Source: Aquila chrysaetos chrysaetos (taxonomy: Eukaryota; Chordata; Aves; Accipitriformes; Accipitridae). Taken from it: a DNA stretch of 64,000 bases. This document shows positions 1 through 12,571 of the stretch, in pieces. The DNA lies in the NCBI RefSeq assembly GCF_900496995.4, contig NW_024470392.1, forward strand, positions 117,668-181,667. The letters are read 5' to 3'. The notes beneath the pieces are model-generated. The model was not told the DNA's origin and made no database searches. It saw only the letters and a program-made list of their open reading frames with translations. The stretch's first letter is position 1. Each line of letters starts with the position of its first letter. The position numbers and the translations under genes were made by a program.

Positions 1-1588
1 AAAACTATGGGGTGGGGGGGAGAAGGGTGGTTCTTAATTAAGGGGGAGGGGGCAGAGTGCGTGAAGGCTGACTTAACAACATCGAAAGCTCCCCCCCCCC
101 CCCAAAACTCCCCTACAGCTGCCCCATCTCCCCTACAGTCGTCCCACCTCCCTCTCCACTCTAGCCATAGCACAGTCAGACAGTCCCACTGACTTGTCCT
201 ACTCCACCCTGTCCCTGCTACACCTCCACGACATCCCCTCCATCCCCCCGCGCTGTTGCGCACAACTGGAGCTCGGCTCCCGGTGTAGCAAACAACCGCC
301 CTGTTAAACCCCCCCTGTAACAGTGTTATTGTAGCCCAGTGTCGATACAGGCGATGTGGGGACACAGGAGCAGGCCCAGGGATGCAGGCGGTTGTATCGC
401 AAGTGGCAATTCCTGTAGTTTAATGTCAGGCTGTAGTGTACAACTGCGTCTAGTTAAGTCTAGTCAGACTGTAGTGCACAACTTGTACGTACAATCAAAT
501 TGTATTGCACATTGGGATCGGTTACTGTAACGCACGGTCCGGCTGTAGCCGATGGCTGGTTTGGGATCAGTTGTTGGTACAAACGGATTCATTTTTTATG
601 CTGTATCTTCTGACTGTAGCTCACAACCAGCTGCCGTGAGGTGTGAGCACAGTCGGAGAGTCTGTGGCTGGGGCTGTATGTTTGAGTGCGGCGTTAGGTC
701 GGGTCCTGTACGCGCAGACTGTTGTATCCGGGGTCTGGTTTCTCATATGTACAGTCGCACTTTAGTGGACAACCGGACCCTGCTTCTTCTCACGTGTCTG
801 TTGTGGTGTTTAACCATGAAAGGGGAACTACACCGTACCCCAGCCGCTGGGGTTGCGTCCCTCCCCAGACCAGGGGTACCCCAGTACAGCCAGAGAGTTG
901 TAGCCAGCTCACAGGCATCCTACGGCAGTTCGGCTGTTTTGGAGCGACAGCGAGCCCAAGGAAAAGATCTGGTTGTTCATGGATCTGATCCTGGATCCAG
1001 GCTGTCCAGCACCAGGTACAACCACCCTGGCTGCTTCAGGGTGACAGTGTTCACAGCCGCACACAACAGCGCAACCACCTGCACGTCCTTGCTTTGACAT
1101 CAACCCCAAAAAATCCAGGTGGGAGTCCCTGCCCCCCACTCCCATTTGGCTGGAGTACCAGGTCCAACCCCCCCCCCCACACCCCCAAAACACACACCAG
1201 CACGGAACACCGTCCCTACCCCGTGCCACCGGTACCAGGGAACGATACCGATAGCGGCTAGGGATGGTGGTGCCCGTGCCAAGCACTGTCGGAGGGTGGA
1301 AAGGGGAAGGGAACAACCAGCTGGAAGAGGGGGAGGAAATAAGACACCGTCACCCTTAATCACCCCCCAAGCCCCCATATATCAGGAACACAGGCATCCC
1401 AGCCACGGGGATCCCCATTCCTCTCCCTCTGCTTAACCAAAATTGGTGATTTACAGCCCAAAAATCCAGCCTGCAACCACAGGATCCAGGTGTCCTGACT
1501 CAGGGAGGGGCAAGGGGGGAGACTGCCCTTGGGATCAGGATTGGAAAAGAAGCACCGGGACACAGTCGGCATCCAGGAAAACAACCCG
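1..1588. repeat. Gene-free left flank with degenerate tandem repeat
   Basis: No gene is recognised here. Between about 280 and 770 a motif of the form CTGTAGTGCACAAC recurs in diverged copies (for example near 431, 470, 500, 525, 614, 705 and 748), at irregular spacing of roughly 20 to 60 bases. This looks like an old, decayed minisatellite. The rest is C- and G-homopolymer-rich sequence. Open frames here have no recognisable domain and are attributed to base composition. Confidence 0.5.
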
Positions 1589-1819
1589 TTTAATACAGGG
1601 GAGACAGGGCTGGTCCTGTGGCCCCCCCCCCAGCAAAATCCTGACTCCAAGGTGGGTGCCCCCCCCCCAGAGCCACACATGGGCAGCGGCATGAGCTCAG
1701 AGTCCACAGGGGAACAGGGACTCGTCCCTGGGGGGGGGGGGGTCCGTGGGCCACCAAGACAACGTGGGGGTCCACGACATAGAAAGGGGGGGCTCTGCCG
1801 TGGGATGGGGGGGGCCCTC

Positions 1820-2407
1820 TTAATATGGGGGCCAGCCCAGCTCTCCCCAGGTGCTGTTTGTCACTGGCCCTCCCTCACTGCATGCCACGGGCTGGAGGAA
1901 GAAGAGGAAGACTCCGCAGAGCACCAAACCCCCTCCCACCACCAAGGCCACCATCAAAGCCACCGCTCGGTACAGAGACCACCGACCAGAGATCCAGGGC
2001 CAGCCCCGGTTGGGGGGAGCGGGGGGCTCGGGTCGCCCCAATTCCAGGCTGAGGGTCACAGTGGGGACCTGGTCGGCGGGTTTGGGGTGCCCGGGGGGGA
2101 CGTAGAGCAGCCCCTTAGGACGGCTGAAGCGGACGGAGCCGGTGGGGCCAGGGGGTAGGAGAGCCAGGAGATCGGCACGGGTGGGCAAAGCCGGGGGTCC
2201 GCGGCAGCGGGGCAACGCCGTGGGGCGGCGGCAGATGGGGCAGAGCAAGGTGGGGGCGGCGGGGGCCACCACGGTGACCCTGGCCAGGCATTCGAGGCAG
2301 AAGGTGTGACCGCACCCCAACACCTTGGGCACCTTGAAGAGACGATCGTAGGGGGCAAAGCAGATGACGCAATCCAGGGAGGGGACCCCCTCGGTGTCCT
2401 CGGCCAT
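1820..2407 (-). CDS. RNF225: RNF225-like membrane-anchored RING finger protein
   Basis: Predicted E3 ubiquitin ligase of the small tail-anchored RING family (RNF183/223/224/225). The single coding exon gives 195 residues. The start at 2407 lies just after a good splice acceptor (polypyrimidine then CTGCCAG), so the 5' leader is probably spliced. A C3HC4 RING spans about residues 12-57, beginning with CVIC, then CGHTFCLEC, then CPIC. A hydrophobic stretch of about 24 residues (AVALMVALVVGGGLVLCG and on) lies near the C-terminus, followed by a short tail, so the RING should face the cytosol. An ATTAAA-type polyadenylation signal lies at 1589-1594 (minus). The name rests partly on the neighbour: human RNF225 is beside RPS5. 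RNF223 or RNF183-type paralogues are the alternative. A possible 5' non-coding exon ends near 2774 with a GTGAGC donor, but this is weak. Confidence 0.8.
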   Translation of the reverse strand: MAEDTEGVPSLDCVICFAPYDRLFKVPKVLGCGHTFCLECLARVTVVAPAAPTLLCPICRRPTALPRCRGPPALPTRADLLALLPPGPTGSVRFSRPKGLLYVPPGHPKPADQVPTVTLSLELGRPEPPAPPNRGWPWISGRWSLYRAVALMVALVVGGGLVLCGVFLFFLQPVACSEGGPVTNSTWGELGWPPY

Positions 2408-3392
2408 GGCGGTGGCTGCGGCGATGTCCCTGGCAGGCAGAAAAAGCGAGACGGTGTTTACCCAGCAGCAATAAGGGCAGCGTGGGGTTGGGGACACCAA
2501 ATCTATGGGGTACCCAAGCCAAACTGCCCCCAAACCAACATGCCCCCCCCACCCTGGGGTGCCAAGAACACCCCTTGGAGACACCAACTCCCCACACACT
2601 CCAAGGAACCACCCCCCCAAAAAAATGTTTTGGGGGTCCAACCTTCAAGGTGGAGGTACCAGCACTCCCACCCGCTCCCAGCTGAGCCAGCACCCCCCAT
2701 TTAGGGGGGCTCAAGCTCAGTTGTTCCCCCCGCTCCTCACCTGCACCCCAAGGTGCCAGCAGTAGGAGCTCACCAAGGGGCCACTCGGCTCCGGGCGCAG
2801 CCGACGGTGCCGGGATCGAAGAGGACGTCCGCCACCGTCACACCCACCACGGTGCCCTGCCCTGCCCGCGTGAGTCGGGACAACACGGGGAGGGACCGTC
2901 CCTTGCCACCCCCTCTCTCCCCGTCTCCACATTTGGCAAGCACCCCCAAACCCCACGCCAGCCTTGGCGGGGGTCCCAGGCCACCAAGGAGCCAGTTCTC
3001 AAGGCAGATCCCGTTCTACCCCCTGCTGCCAACGGGGAGGTGCCGGATCCATATCCGTCCTGGCTCTACTTATCCCAATCCTTTCTTCCGCCTTCTGCCC
3101 CTCACCGGTACAAGGTGCTGCTCCCCCTCCCACCCCCCAACGGGGAAAAAACGGGTGCAAAAAGGAGGGGATGACAAGCAGGGGAGCACCCCAACTTTTC
3201 CCAGGAGGAAGGAATGAGGCAGGTCTGGGGACATGGAGGGGGACAAGCAGCACACGGAGCCACACCCCTGCCCACTACCCACATCGAGGACCCCCCCTCA
3301 AAGCACCCAAATCCAACAGCATCTGTTGTGTCCCCCCCCCGCCAGCCCCACAGCACAGGGAGGATGGAGTTAAGGACACAAAGCAAGTGAAT
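2408..3392. other. Spacer between RNF225-like 5' end and RPS5 3' end
   Basis: About 1 kb of GC-rich DNA. It should hold the promoter and one or more non-coding leader exons of the RNF225-like gene on the minus strand. I see no coding sequence, TATA box or repeat of note. Confidence 0.4.
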
Positions 3393-3408
3393 TTTATTGG
3401 GTGGCTTT

Positions 3409-4427
<1,019 letters not shown>

Positions 4428-5329
4428 GCTGCAGACAGAACAGGATGGGGGTCAGGAGAGATGCTTGTCACCCCCGAACCCCGTAATTGGGGGGGGGTCT
4501 AGATCAAACCCCTTTAATTAAAAGGAAAAAGCAAGTGCCTACAGGTCCCAGTAAGGCTAAACACCCTTCCCAGTATAAACTAGGAAGGCTCTTGGAGCAC
4601 CTTATAGGCAGGGGGTCCCCCAGAACTCTTCACAGGGCACTGGGTACCACCCACGCACACCCAGACACCGTACACCCTGCATGGGGTGTTCAAGCACCCA
4701 GGGGTAGGGTGTCTACACAGAGAATGGGAGGGTCCCTCAACCTCCCAGAAGCAGCAAGGTGACCCAGAGGTGTCCCCAAGCCCCAGACATGACACAGGGG
4801 TGCTGTCCCCCCAGGTTGTGTGTTTGTGACCCCTCAAGTCCCCCCCACCCCCCCGAGTCGGGACGGCGTGCATCATGGGGTAACAGAGGGGCATGGAGCA
4901 AGCCCGGTGTGTCACAGGGCTGCACAACACACGCAGAGGGGTGTCCCCGTCAATGAGGGACCCCCGAGGGTCTCGTGTTTGTGGGCGTTACAGTGTACGT
5001 GAGGAATGGGGTTGGTACTGGGACAATCACACGGTCCCAGTATTACTGGTGAGCGCAAAAAACAGCTACATGGGGCAGAGGGAAACCCTGATCCCCTGGA
5101 CACCCCATGCTCCTCCAAACCACCCCCAAAACAGCCCCCCCTCAACTACCTACCCCAGGAAGTTCACCAACCTCCTTTAAGACACTCCCCTCCAGCTCAT
5201 TCCCACAGTAGAAGGCCCCCCCAAGCCCCCCTACCCTACGGAAGGCCCCCCCAAAAAAGGCACAGCCATCTCCTCCCCCCTTAAGAGCCCCCCCACTCCT
5301 ACTTCAGGGCCCTTCCCAAGTCCTACCTC

Positions 5330-6395
5330 AACCAATCCCCCAGGGCTGACGCCCCAACTCCTACCTCAGAGCCCTACACCCAGACCCGAGCGGCCTCACC
5401 AATGAGGCCTGAGCCCCCCAACTCCTACCTCAGAGCCTCACACACAGGCCTGAGCCCCCCCCCACAGGCCTGGGACCCCCAGCTCCCACCTCAGAGCCTC
5501 ACACACAGGTCTGAGACCCACCAATTCCTACCTGAGCACCCCCCCACAGGCCTGAGACCCCCAACTCCCACCTTAAGGCCCCTCACACAGGCCTGAGACC
5601 CCCCCCAACTCCTCCCTCAAGGCCCCCCACAGGCCTGAGACCCCCCCAACTGCTACCTCAGAGCCTCACACACAGGCTTGAGACCCCCCAACTCCTACCT
5701 GAGCCCCACACACAGGCCTGGGACCCCCAACTCCAACCTCAGAGCCTCACACACAGGCCTGGGACCCCCCCCAATTCCTACCTGGGCACCCCCACACAAG
5801 CCTGAGCACCCCAACTGCTACCTCAGATCCCCCTAACTCCTACCAGAGCCCACACACACAGGCCTGAGCACCCCAACTCCTACCTGAGCTCCCCAACTCC
5901 CACCTCAGAGCCTCACACACAGGTCTGAGACACCCCAACACCTACCTGAGCACCCACACACAGGCCTGAGCCCCCCCACTGCTACCTCAGACCCCCCTAA
6001 CTCCTACCAGAGCCCCCCCCCCCCCAGGCCTGAGACCCCCAACTCCTACCTGAGCCCTGCCCCCGAGGCCTGGGACCCCCAACTCCCACCTCAGAGCCTC
6101 ACACACAGGCCTGAGACCCCCCCAACTCCTATCTGAGCCCCCACACACAGGCCTGAGACCCTCAAATGTTACCTCAGAGCCCCACACACAGGGCTGAGAC
6201 CCCCCAACTCCTATCTGAACCCCCACACACAGGCCTGAGACCCTCAAATGTTACCTCAGAGCCCCACACACAGGCCTGAGACCCCCCAACTCCTATCTGA
6301 GCCCCCACACACAGGCCTGAGACCCTCAAATGTTACCTCAGAGCCCTACACACAGGCCCGAGACCCCCGACTCCTCCCTCAGAGCCTCCCCATCC
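5330..6395. repeat. Minisatellite in RPS5 intron 1 (about 40-43 bp unit)
   Basis: Roughly 25 diverged copies of a unit reading CACACACAGGCCTGAGACC followed by a CCAACTCCTACCTCAGAGCC-type segment. The unit length varies between copies. It lies wholly inside the first intron of RPS5. The intron sequence 4428-5330 to its left shows nothing recognisable. Confidence 0.85.
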
Positions 6396-6518
6396 CCAGG
6401 CCTCGGCCTCAAAAGGCCTCACAGCCCCACACACAGCCCCCACGGGCCTCCCCCAGCCCCTCCCGAGCCCCATTCCCCCCCTCCAGGCCCGAGGAACCCC
6501 CGGACGCGCCGCACTCAC

Positions 6519-6576
6519 ATGGCGGCGGCTCCGGGGAAGAAAAAGGGCCCCGACGGGGTCTCCCGGCCTCTTATCC
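6519..6576 (-). promoter_or_regulatory. RPS5: RPS5 non-coding exon 1 with 5'TOP start and TATA-like box
   Basis: On the minus strand a pyrimidine tract CTTTTTCTTCCCC begins at 6545, the hallmark of ribosomal-protein mRNA starts (5' terminal oligopyrimidine), and the exon ends at 6519 with a GTGAG donor. A TATA-like GGATAAGAGG lies at 6567-6576, about 25 bases upstream. TOP start plus nearby TATA-like element is the normal ribosomal-protein promoter plan. This implies growth-dependent translational control through mTOR/LARP1 (family knowledge). Intron 1 is then about 2.1 kb. Confidence 0.7.
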
Positions 6577-6579
6577 AGG

Positions 6580-7010
6580 GGCGGGCGGGCACTTCCGGCC
6601 GCGCATGCGCAAAGCCCCCTCCGCGCGGCCCTCGCGCTTCCGCCCGTTCTGCCCTCACCTTGGCAACGCTCTTTGCGCATGCGCGCAAAGAAGGGCCCAC
6701 CCCCCCGGCTCTAGCGCAAGCGCAGAGGGCGCTGGTGAAGCCGGAGCGGCCATGATTGTTGAGGGCGTCTGCCCAAACGCCGCCATGTGGTCGGTGGAGG
6801 GTAGTTCCCTGTAGGGCGGGCAGAGACACGCGGGGGGGGAACAGAGAGTCCTCCCGGGGCGGGGGAACGGATTCTCATGGGTGGGCATGGAAAGGGACCC
6901 CAGGACCCGCTCCGACCCCCACCCCGCCGCTCCCCGCCCCGAGATTGGCGAGGCCGCCTCCCACCCACCAATCACGGCTCGGAGCGCTCCTGACGTCACC
7001 GGGTGCCAGG
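6580..7010. promoter_or_regulatory. GC-rich promoter block with NRF1, ETS and CRE-like sites
   Basis: Upstream of RPS5 the sequence carries an ETS-like ACTTCCGG (6590-6597), two NRF1-type palindromes GCGCATGCGC (near 6601 and 6675), an RFX-like half site GTTGCCAAGG (minus, near 6657-6666) and YY1-like CCGCCATG. Further right a CCAAT (near 6967) and a full CRE palindrome TGACGTCA (near 6992-6999) occur. This could be a bidirectional promoter, but I could not identify any plus-strand gene that it would serve. Confidence 0.5.
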
Positions 7011-7454
7011 CAGATCCCGGCCCCGCGGGATGCGAGAAACGAAACCGAAAGGGCTGGAGGCGGTGGCGGGGGGGGGGCGGGGATAGGGGACCCCCCGGCA
7101 CCCCGTAACGCCCTGGGGACCCCCCCCCACGGGGTAGCCCAGGCCTCAGACCCCCCCCGCCCCCCCCTCAGGGCCCGAGACCCCCCCCCCCCCCCCGCTC
7201 CGCCTGTGTCCCCCCAGCCCGGGGACCCCCCCCCGCAGCCCCAGGACCCCCCCACACTCCTTGGGCCTCGCTCTTGTCCCCTGTGTCCTCCCCCAGCCCG
7301 GGATCCTGGTGTCCTGCCCCCCCCCCCCCCCCCCCCAAGGGGAGAACCCCGGTGTCCCGTGGCCCTGGGGGGGGGGGGGTGGTGGTGAAAAAGCCAGGAA
7401 AGTGGTAAAATAACCCCAGCAAGTGCAAGCACACCCACCCCCCCCCCCCAAACT

Positions 7455-8270
7455 GGGGTTCGTGGCCAGTGTCCCTCGTGCCCAGTGTCCCTTGTGCCCG
7501 GTGTCCCTTGTGCCCGGCGTCCCTTGTGCCCAGCGTTCCTCGTGCTCAGCATCCCTCGTGCCCAGTGTCCCTCGTGCCCTGCGTCCCTCATGCCTGGCGT
7601 CCCTTGTGCCCGGCGTCCCTTGTGCCCGGCACCCCTTGTGCCCAGCATCTCTCGTGCCTGGCATCCCTCGTGCCCTGCATCCCTCATGCCTGGTGTCCCT
7701 TGTGCCCCACGTCCCTCATGTCTGGTGTCCCTCATGCCTGGCATCCCTCGTGCCCAGTGTCCCTCGTGCCCCACGTCCCTCATGTCTGGTGTCCCTCGTG
7801 CCTGGCATCCCTCGTGCCTGGCATCCCTCATGCCTGGCATCCCTCATGCCTGGTGTCCCTTGTGCCCCACGTCCCTCATGTCTGGTGTCCCTCGTGCCTG
7901 GCATCCCTCGTGCCCTGCATCCCTCATGCCCTGCATCCCTCGTGCCCTGCATCCCTCATGCCCTGCATCCCTCGTGCCTGGCATCCCTCATGCCCGGCAT
8001 CCCTCACGTGCCCCACATCCCTCATGCCTGGTGTCCCTCGTGCCTGGCATCCCTCGTGCCCAGTGTCCCTCGTGCCCCACGTCCCTCATGTCTGGTGTCC
8101 GTCGTGGCCGGCATCCCTCGTGCCCGGCATTGCCTGTGCCCGGTTTCCCTCGTGCCCTGTGTCCCTCGTGCCCAGCATCACCTGTGCCTGTTGCACGTCA
8201 CTCATGCCCGGATATCGCTTGTGCCCGGCACGCAGTGTCCCTCGTGCCCAGTGTCCCTCGTGCCCGGTCC
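7455..8270. repeat. 16-bp minisatellite downstream of DMB2
   Basis: About 50 tandem copies of a 16-bp unit GTCCCTCGTGCCCAGT with T/C and G/A variants. Because 16 is not a multiple of 3, all frames stay open over long stretches on both strands, which produces long Cys/Pro/Ser-rich reading frames that I do not regard as genes. It ends about 100 bases before the DMB2 polyadenylation signal. Confidence 0.95.
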
Positions 8271-8370
8271 CGCTGGTGCCACGTCCACCCCGCAGCCCTT
8301 CCCCTCGGTGGGACGACGCGGGGACCCGCTGCCAAACCACCCCGTCACCGCGAAACCACCCTGGAGCATC

Positions 8371-8376
8371 TTTATT
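8371..8376 (-). terminator. DMB2: DMB2 polyadenylation signal
   Basis: TTTATT on the plus strand is AATAAA on the minus strand, about 90 bases past the DMB2 stop codon. Confidence 0.8.
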
Positions 8377-8464
8377 GTCAGCACCGTGGCGTCACCCCCG
8401 GGGTGACGGGGACACCGAAGGGGGGGGGACCGTCGGGGCCAGGAGGTCACCGTCCTGGGGGTCC

Positions 8465-11400
8465 TCAGATGCTTCCTGGGGGGGGGGGGAACGGGACATA
8501 GGGTGGCAGAAGGGGTGACGTGCCCCTTGGGGACAGGGGATGGGGACGGGCTGGATGTGCCATTACCTGCGGGGTAGGTGTCTCCGGGGAGGGGAGTGTA
8601 ACCTGCAAGAGGGAGTAGAGGGGGTGAGGAGGGTCCGTGTCACCCCAGGCCACTGCCCCTGTGCCCCCCCCCCAGGCCACTGTCCCTGTCCCTCCTCGAC
8701 CGCTCACCCGGTGCCGGTGGCTTGCCCCGGTAGCAGTAGACGCCGACGATGAAGAAGCTGAGCCCCAACACCATCAGCACGGTGGCCACGGCCACCTTCA
8801 CCGTCAACCCCGGGGACAAGCCGGGACCTGCGAGGACACGGTGGGGGGGGGGGGGGGGTGTGAGAAGGGACGTGGCGAGGACCCAGAGGTCCGGGTGGGT
8901 GTCCCCGTCCCCCCCCGACTCACTCCACTCTTCCAGGAGGGGCTCATCCAGGCTGACGTGTTGCACCAAGCACGAGAAGGTGTCCCCGGCCGTCGGGGCC
9001 GCCGTCAAGGTCACCCGCGTCTGGTAGGTCCAGTCGCCGTTGGGGATGGCGGAGGTGGGGGGGCGTTCACCGGGGCCCACCACGTTCCCGTTGAGCAGCC
9101 AACTGACGGTCACCTCGGCGGGGTAGAAGCCCCAGACGTGGCAGGTGAGGAGGACGGATGCCCTGGTGTTGCTGGTCTTGGAGGAGATGATGCGGGCTTG
9201 GGGGGGTGCTGGAGCGGGGAGGGGGGGGACTGTCAGTGCCGGGGTGAGCCCCCCTCCCCACCCCGTGCCGCGTCTCCGTGCCACGTCCCCAAGTGGAATG
9301 CTCCGTGCGATGCCTCGCGCAAGGTCGGGGTGTTGCTCCGTGCAATGTTCCCGTGCAACGTCCCCCTGCAACGCGCTCTGCGACGCCTCCGTGCAACATC
9401 CCCGTGCAACATGTTCTGCAACACCCCCTTGCAACGCCCCGTGCAACATCCCCGTGCAACATGTTCTGCAACACCCCCTTGCAACGCCCCGTGCAACATC
9501 CTCGTGCAATGTGCTCTGCAACCCAACGCCCCTGTGCAATGCTCCATGCAACATCCCCGTGCAACGTCCCCATGCAACGTGCTCTGCAACAGCCCCATGC
9601 AAAGCCCCGGGCGACGCTCCGTGCAACATCCCCGTGCAACACCCCTATGCAACGCCCCTGTGCAGCGCTCTATGCAACATCCCCGTGCAAGGTGCAACGC
9701 AACGGCCCCATGCAAAGCCTTGTGCAACGCTCCATGCAACATCCTCGTGCAATGACCCCATGCAACGTGCTCTGCAACACCCTCAACACAACTCCCTACG
9801 CCACGTCCCCGTGCAAAGCCCCCGTGCGCGATCCCCCCGGGGTGCAAAGCCCCCCTGCGCCGCGGGGCTCACTCCGTCGCAGCATGGTGGAGGACCAGAA
9901 TCGGGGGGCCAGGTCGCGGCAAGCCCGGCGCCGGGCTTCGGCGCGCTGCACCCAGCCGGTGCCGTTGTTGAGGAAGGCGGCGACGACGGTGGCGAAGGGA
10001 CGGAGCAGCCCCCAGTCGCAGGGGGTGAAGTGCTGGGCGTCGGGCTCGTAACAGACCAGCGGGTTCTTGTTGAAGACGAGGGTGAAGTCGAAATCCAGCA
10101 CGGAGCCGTTGGCGGCCAGCGGGCAGGAGCTGGCCACGTGCACCAGGAAGGCGCCTACAAGGGGGACGTGGTGGTAAGCGGCATCTCCTGGGGTGTCTCT
10201 GTCCGTCCTTGTGCCTCCATTCATGTCTGTCTGTCCTCATCCCTCCATCCATCTCCATCCATCTCCATCCCTCTCTATCCCTTCCTTCCATCCCACTCAT
10301 CTCCATCTCTCCATCCCTGCCCATCCATCCCCTTCCCTCCAGCTGTTCCCCAGTTGACTCCATCCCTCCATCTGTCCTCATTTCTCCATCCATTTCCATC
10401 TCTCCATCCCTCCCCATTCCTCCATCTGTCCCCATTCTTCAATCCACCTCCATCCCGGTATCTGTTCCCTGGCTGGCCCCATCCCTCCATCCACGCACCT
10501 TCCTCCATCTCCATGTCTTCATCTACTTCCCATCCATTCCCCATCCCTCCATCCATTCCCATCCATCTCCCCATCTCTCCATCCATCTCCATCTCCCCAT
10601 TCCTCCATCCGTCTCCATCCCCATCCCTCCATCCCTCCATCCATCTCCATCCATCCCTCCATCCCTCCCCATCCCTCCATCCATCCATCTCCATCCCTCC
10701 ATCCCTCCCCATCCCTCCATCCATCCATCTCCATCCCTCCATCCCTCCCCATCCCTCCATCCCTCTCCTTGCCCCCAGCTGTCCCCCGTATCCCCCACAC
10801 ACACACTCAGCCCCAACTTGGGTCAAACCCCGACCCCTCCAAAGTCCCCATTGGGGTCACCCCACAGCCATGGGGTTGAGCACCCCCAAACCGTCCCCAT
10901 GGGGTCAGCAGAAGCCACTAGGTGAGACCCCCATCCCCGCCATCCCCAGGGTCCCACGGGGCTGAGCCCCCCCCCCCCCCCCCAGCCATACCCAACATCC
11001 ATCAGGGCTGAGCCCCCCCAAACTGCCCCAAATGTCCCACAGGGCTGAGCCCCCTAAATTGTCCCTGGGGTCCCATGGAGCTGAGTGCCCCCCCCTCCAA
11101 ACCACCTCCACTGTCCTACAGAGATGAGCCCCCTAAATCATCCCGGGGGGGGGTTCTGCAGGGCTGACCCCCCCAGACCTTCCCCAGGGTCCCATGGGGC
11201 AGAGACCCCCAAACTACCCCTGACATCCCGCAAGGCTGAGCCTCCCCCTCTCCAACATCCCAAAGGTGACCCCCCCGCCCAGACCATGCCCAGGGTCCCA
11301 TGGGGAAGAGCACCCCCCCCAAACTGCCCCAGAGTCCCACAGGTAAGAGCCCCCCCCAAAATATCCTCAACATCCTGCAAGGCTGAGCCCCCCCAACCCA

Positions 11401-12370
11401 TCCCCGGGGTCCCACAGGGCTGAGCCCCCCCAGACTGTCCCCAGGGTCCCATGGAGCAGAGCCCCCTCCACCAACTGTCCCTGGAGTCCCGTGGGACAGA
11501 ACTTCCCCAAACTGTCCCCAAGGTCCCTGGGGTCCCACAAGGCTGACCCCCCCCCAAACCATCCCCAAGATCCCACAAGGCAGAGCCCCCCAAACTGTCC
11601 CCAGGGTCCCACAGTGCTGAGCCCCCCCAAACTGTCCCCAAGATCCCACAAGGCTGACCCCCCCCCCAAACCATCCCCAAGATCCCACGAGCCTGAGCCC
11701 CCCCAAACCACCCCTGGGGTCCCACAAGCCTGACTCCCCCCAACCCATCCCCAGGGTCCTGCAGGGCTGAGCCCCCCAAGACTGTCCCCAAGATCCCACA
11801 AGCCTGACCCCCCCCAAACCATCCCCAAGATCCCACAAGGCTGAGCCCCCCCAAACAACCCCTGGGGTCCCATGGGGCAGAGCCCCCCAAACCATCCCCA
11901 GGGTCCTGCAGGGCTGAGCCCCCCCAAACCGTCCCCAAGATCCCACAAGGCTGAGCCCCCCCAAACCACCCCTGGGGTCCCATGGGGCAGAGCCCCCCCA
12001 AACCATCCCCAGGGTCCCGCAGGGCTGAGCCCCCCCCCCAAACCGTCCCCAAGATCCCACAAGTCAGAGCCCCCCCAAACCGTCCCCAGGGTCCCGCAGG
12101 GCTGAGCCCCCCTAACCTGACCCTGGGGTCCCGCAGGGCTGAGCCCCCCCAAACCGTCCCCAGGGTCCCACAGGGCTAAGCCCCCCCAACCTGACCCTGG
12201 GGTCCCGCAGGGCTGACCCCCCCCCAACCCACCCCTGGGGTCCCACAGGGTGAAGGCCCCCCCCCCCTCCAGCCCCGCTCACCCCCAGCATCCCCATTCC
12301 CCCCCCCCAGCCATCCGCGGCCCCCACCTGCCCCCCGGATACCCAGCACCAGGCCCAGCAGCACCAGCAT
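8465..12370 (-). CDS. DMB2: MHC class II DM beta chain 2
   Basis: Beta subunit of the DM peptide-exchange factor, which acts in endosomes on class II molecules. Six exons (minus): 12328-12370 (signal), 9873-10154 (beta1), 8924-9208 (beta2), 8708-8827 (connecting, transmembrane), 8567-8602 (tail) and 8465-8475, with phase 1 introns throughout; 258 residues, against 263 in human. Beta1 has the DM-type blocks FNKNPLVCYEPD and PCDWG. Beta2 has the immunoglobulin signature LTCHVWGFYPAEVTVSW and FSCLVQH. The tail exon encodes GYTPLPG, matching the YTPL endosomal sorting signal of human DMB. AATAAA (minus) lies at 8371-8376. The signal peptide exon is short (14 complete codons) but is matched by the DMB1 exon. 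Intron 1 (2.2 kb) and intron 2 are filled with minisatellites. All exons are open. This is the outer DMB copy, hence DMB2 by analogy with the chicken. Confidence 0.9.
9295..9845. repeat. GTGCAAC minisatellite in DMB2 intron 2
   Basis: Tandem copies of a unit of about 13 bases, GTGCAACATCCCC, with variants. The same unit fills intron 2 of DMB1 (14095-14850), so the repeat was probably already in this intron before the DMB duplication, or was exchanged between the copies. Confidence 0.9.
10235..10775. repeat. Pyrimidine-strand repeat (TCCATC/CCATCCCT) in DMB2 intron 1
   Basis: About 540 bases of CCATCCCTCCATC-type units. One strand is almost pure pyrimidine and the other almost pure purine, a composition that can adopt triplex structures. 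Confidence 0.9.
10960..12250. repeat. Roughly 39-bp minisatellite in DMB2 intron 1
   Basis: About 30 copies of a unit such as GCTGAGCCCCCCCAAACC followed by a GTCCCCAGGGTCCCACAGG-type segment. The unit contains CCCCCC runs of variable length. Long plus and minus frames through it are repeat artefacts. Confidence 0.9.
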
Positions 12371-12529
12371 GGCGGGGTGGGCGCAGGGGGTGTCCAGCCG
12401 GACTCTGTGCCCCCCCCCCCCCCCCCCCACCCCGGCCAAGTCACCCGTCTGCACCCCACAGCCCGGCCCCCAGCACCCCATACCCCACCCAAGATGGGGG
12501 TGAGGGTGGCGGGGGGGGGGGGGGGACAC

Positions 12530-12571
12530 CCAATACGGGCCGGTTGTTGGACGGGCGTCACCAGTTGCCAG
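12530..12571 (-). promoter_or_regulatory. DMB2: DMB2 class II promoter module (X1-X2-Y)
   Basis: Reading the minus strand: X1-like CTGGCAACTGG (12561-12571), directly followed by X2-like TGACGC (12555-12560), then after 20 bases a Y box ATTGG (12530-12534). Order and spacing fit the RFX/CREB/NF-Y enhanceosome that CIITA activates. It lies about 160 bases upstream of the DMB2 ATG. I could not assign an S box with confidence. Confidence 0.7.

Noticed and set aside
7423-8518. Three overlapping plus-strand open frames of 327-349 residues, Cys/Pro/Ser rich
   Set aside because: They are the three translations of a 16-bp tandem repeat. A unit not divisible by 3 with no stop keeps every frame open. 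No domain or codon bias.
9145-10965. 606-residue plus-strand open frame
   Set aside because: Runs antisense over DMB2 exons 2 and 3 and through two minisatellites. It lacks any recognised domain, while the minus strand carries the real exons with good splice sites.
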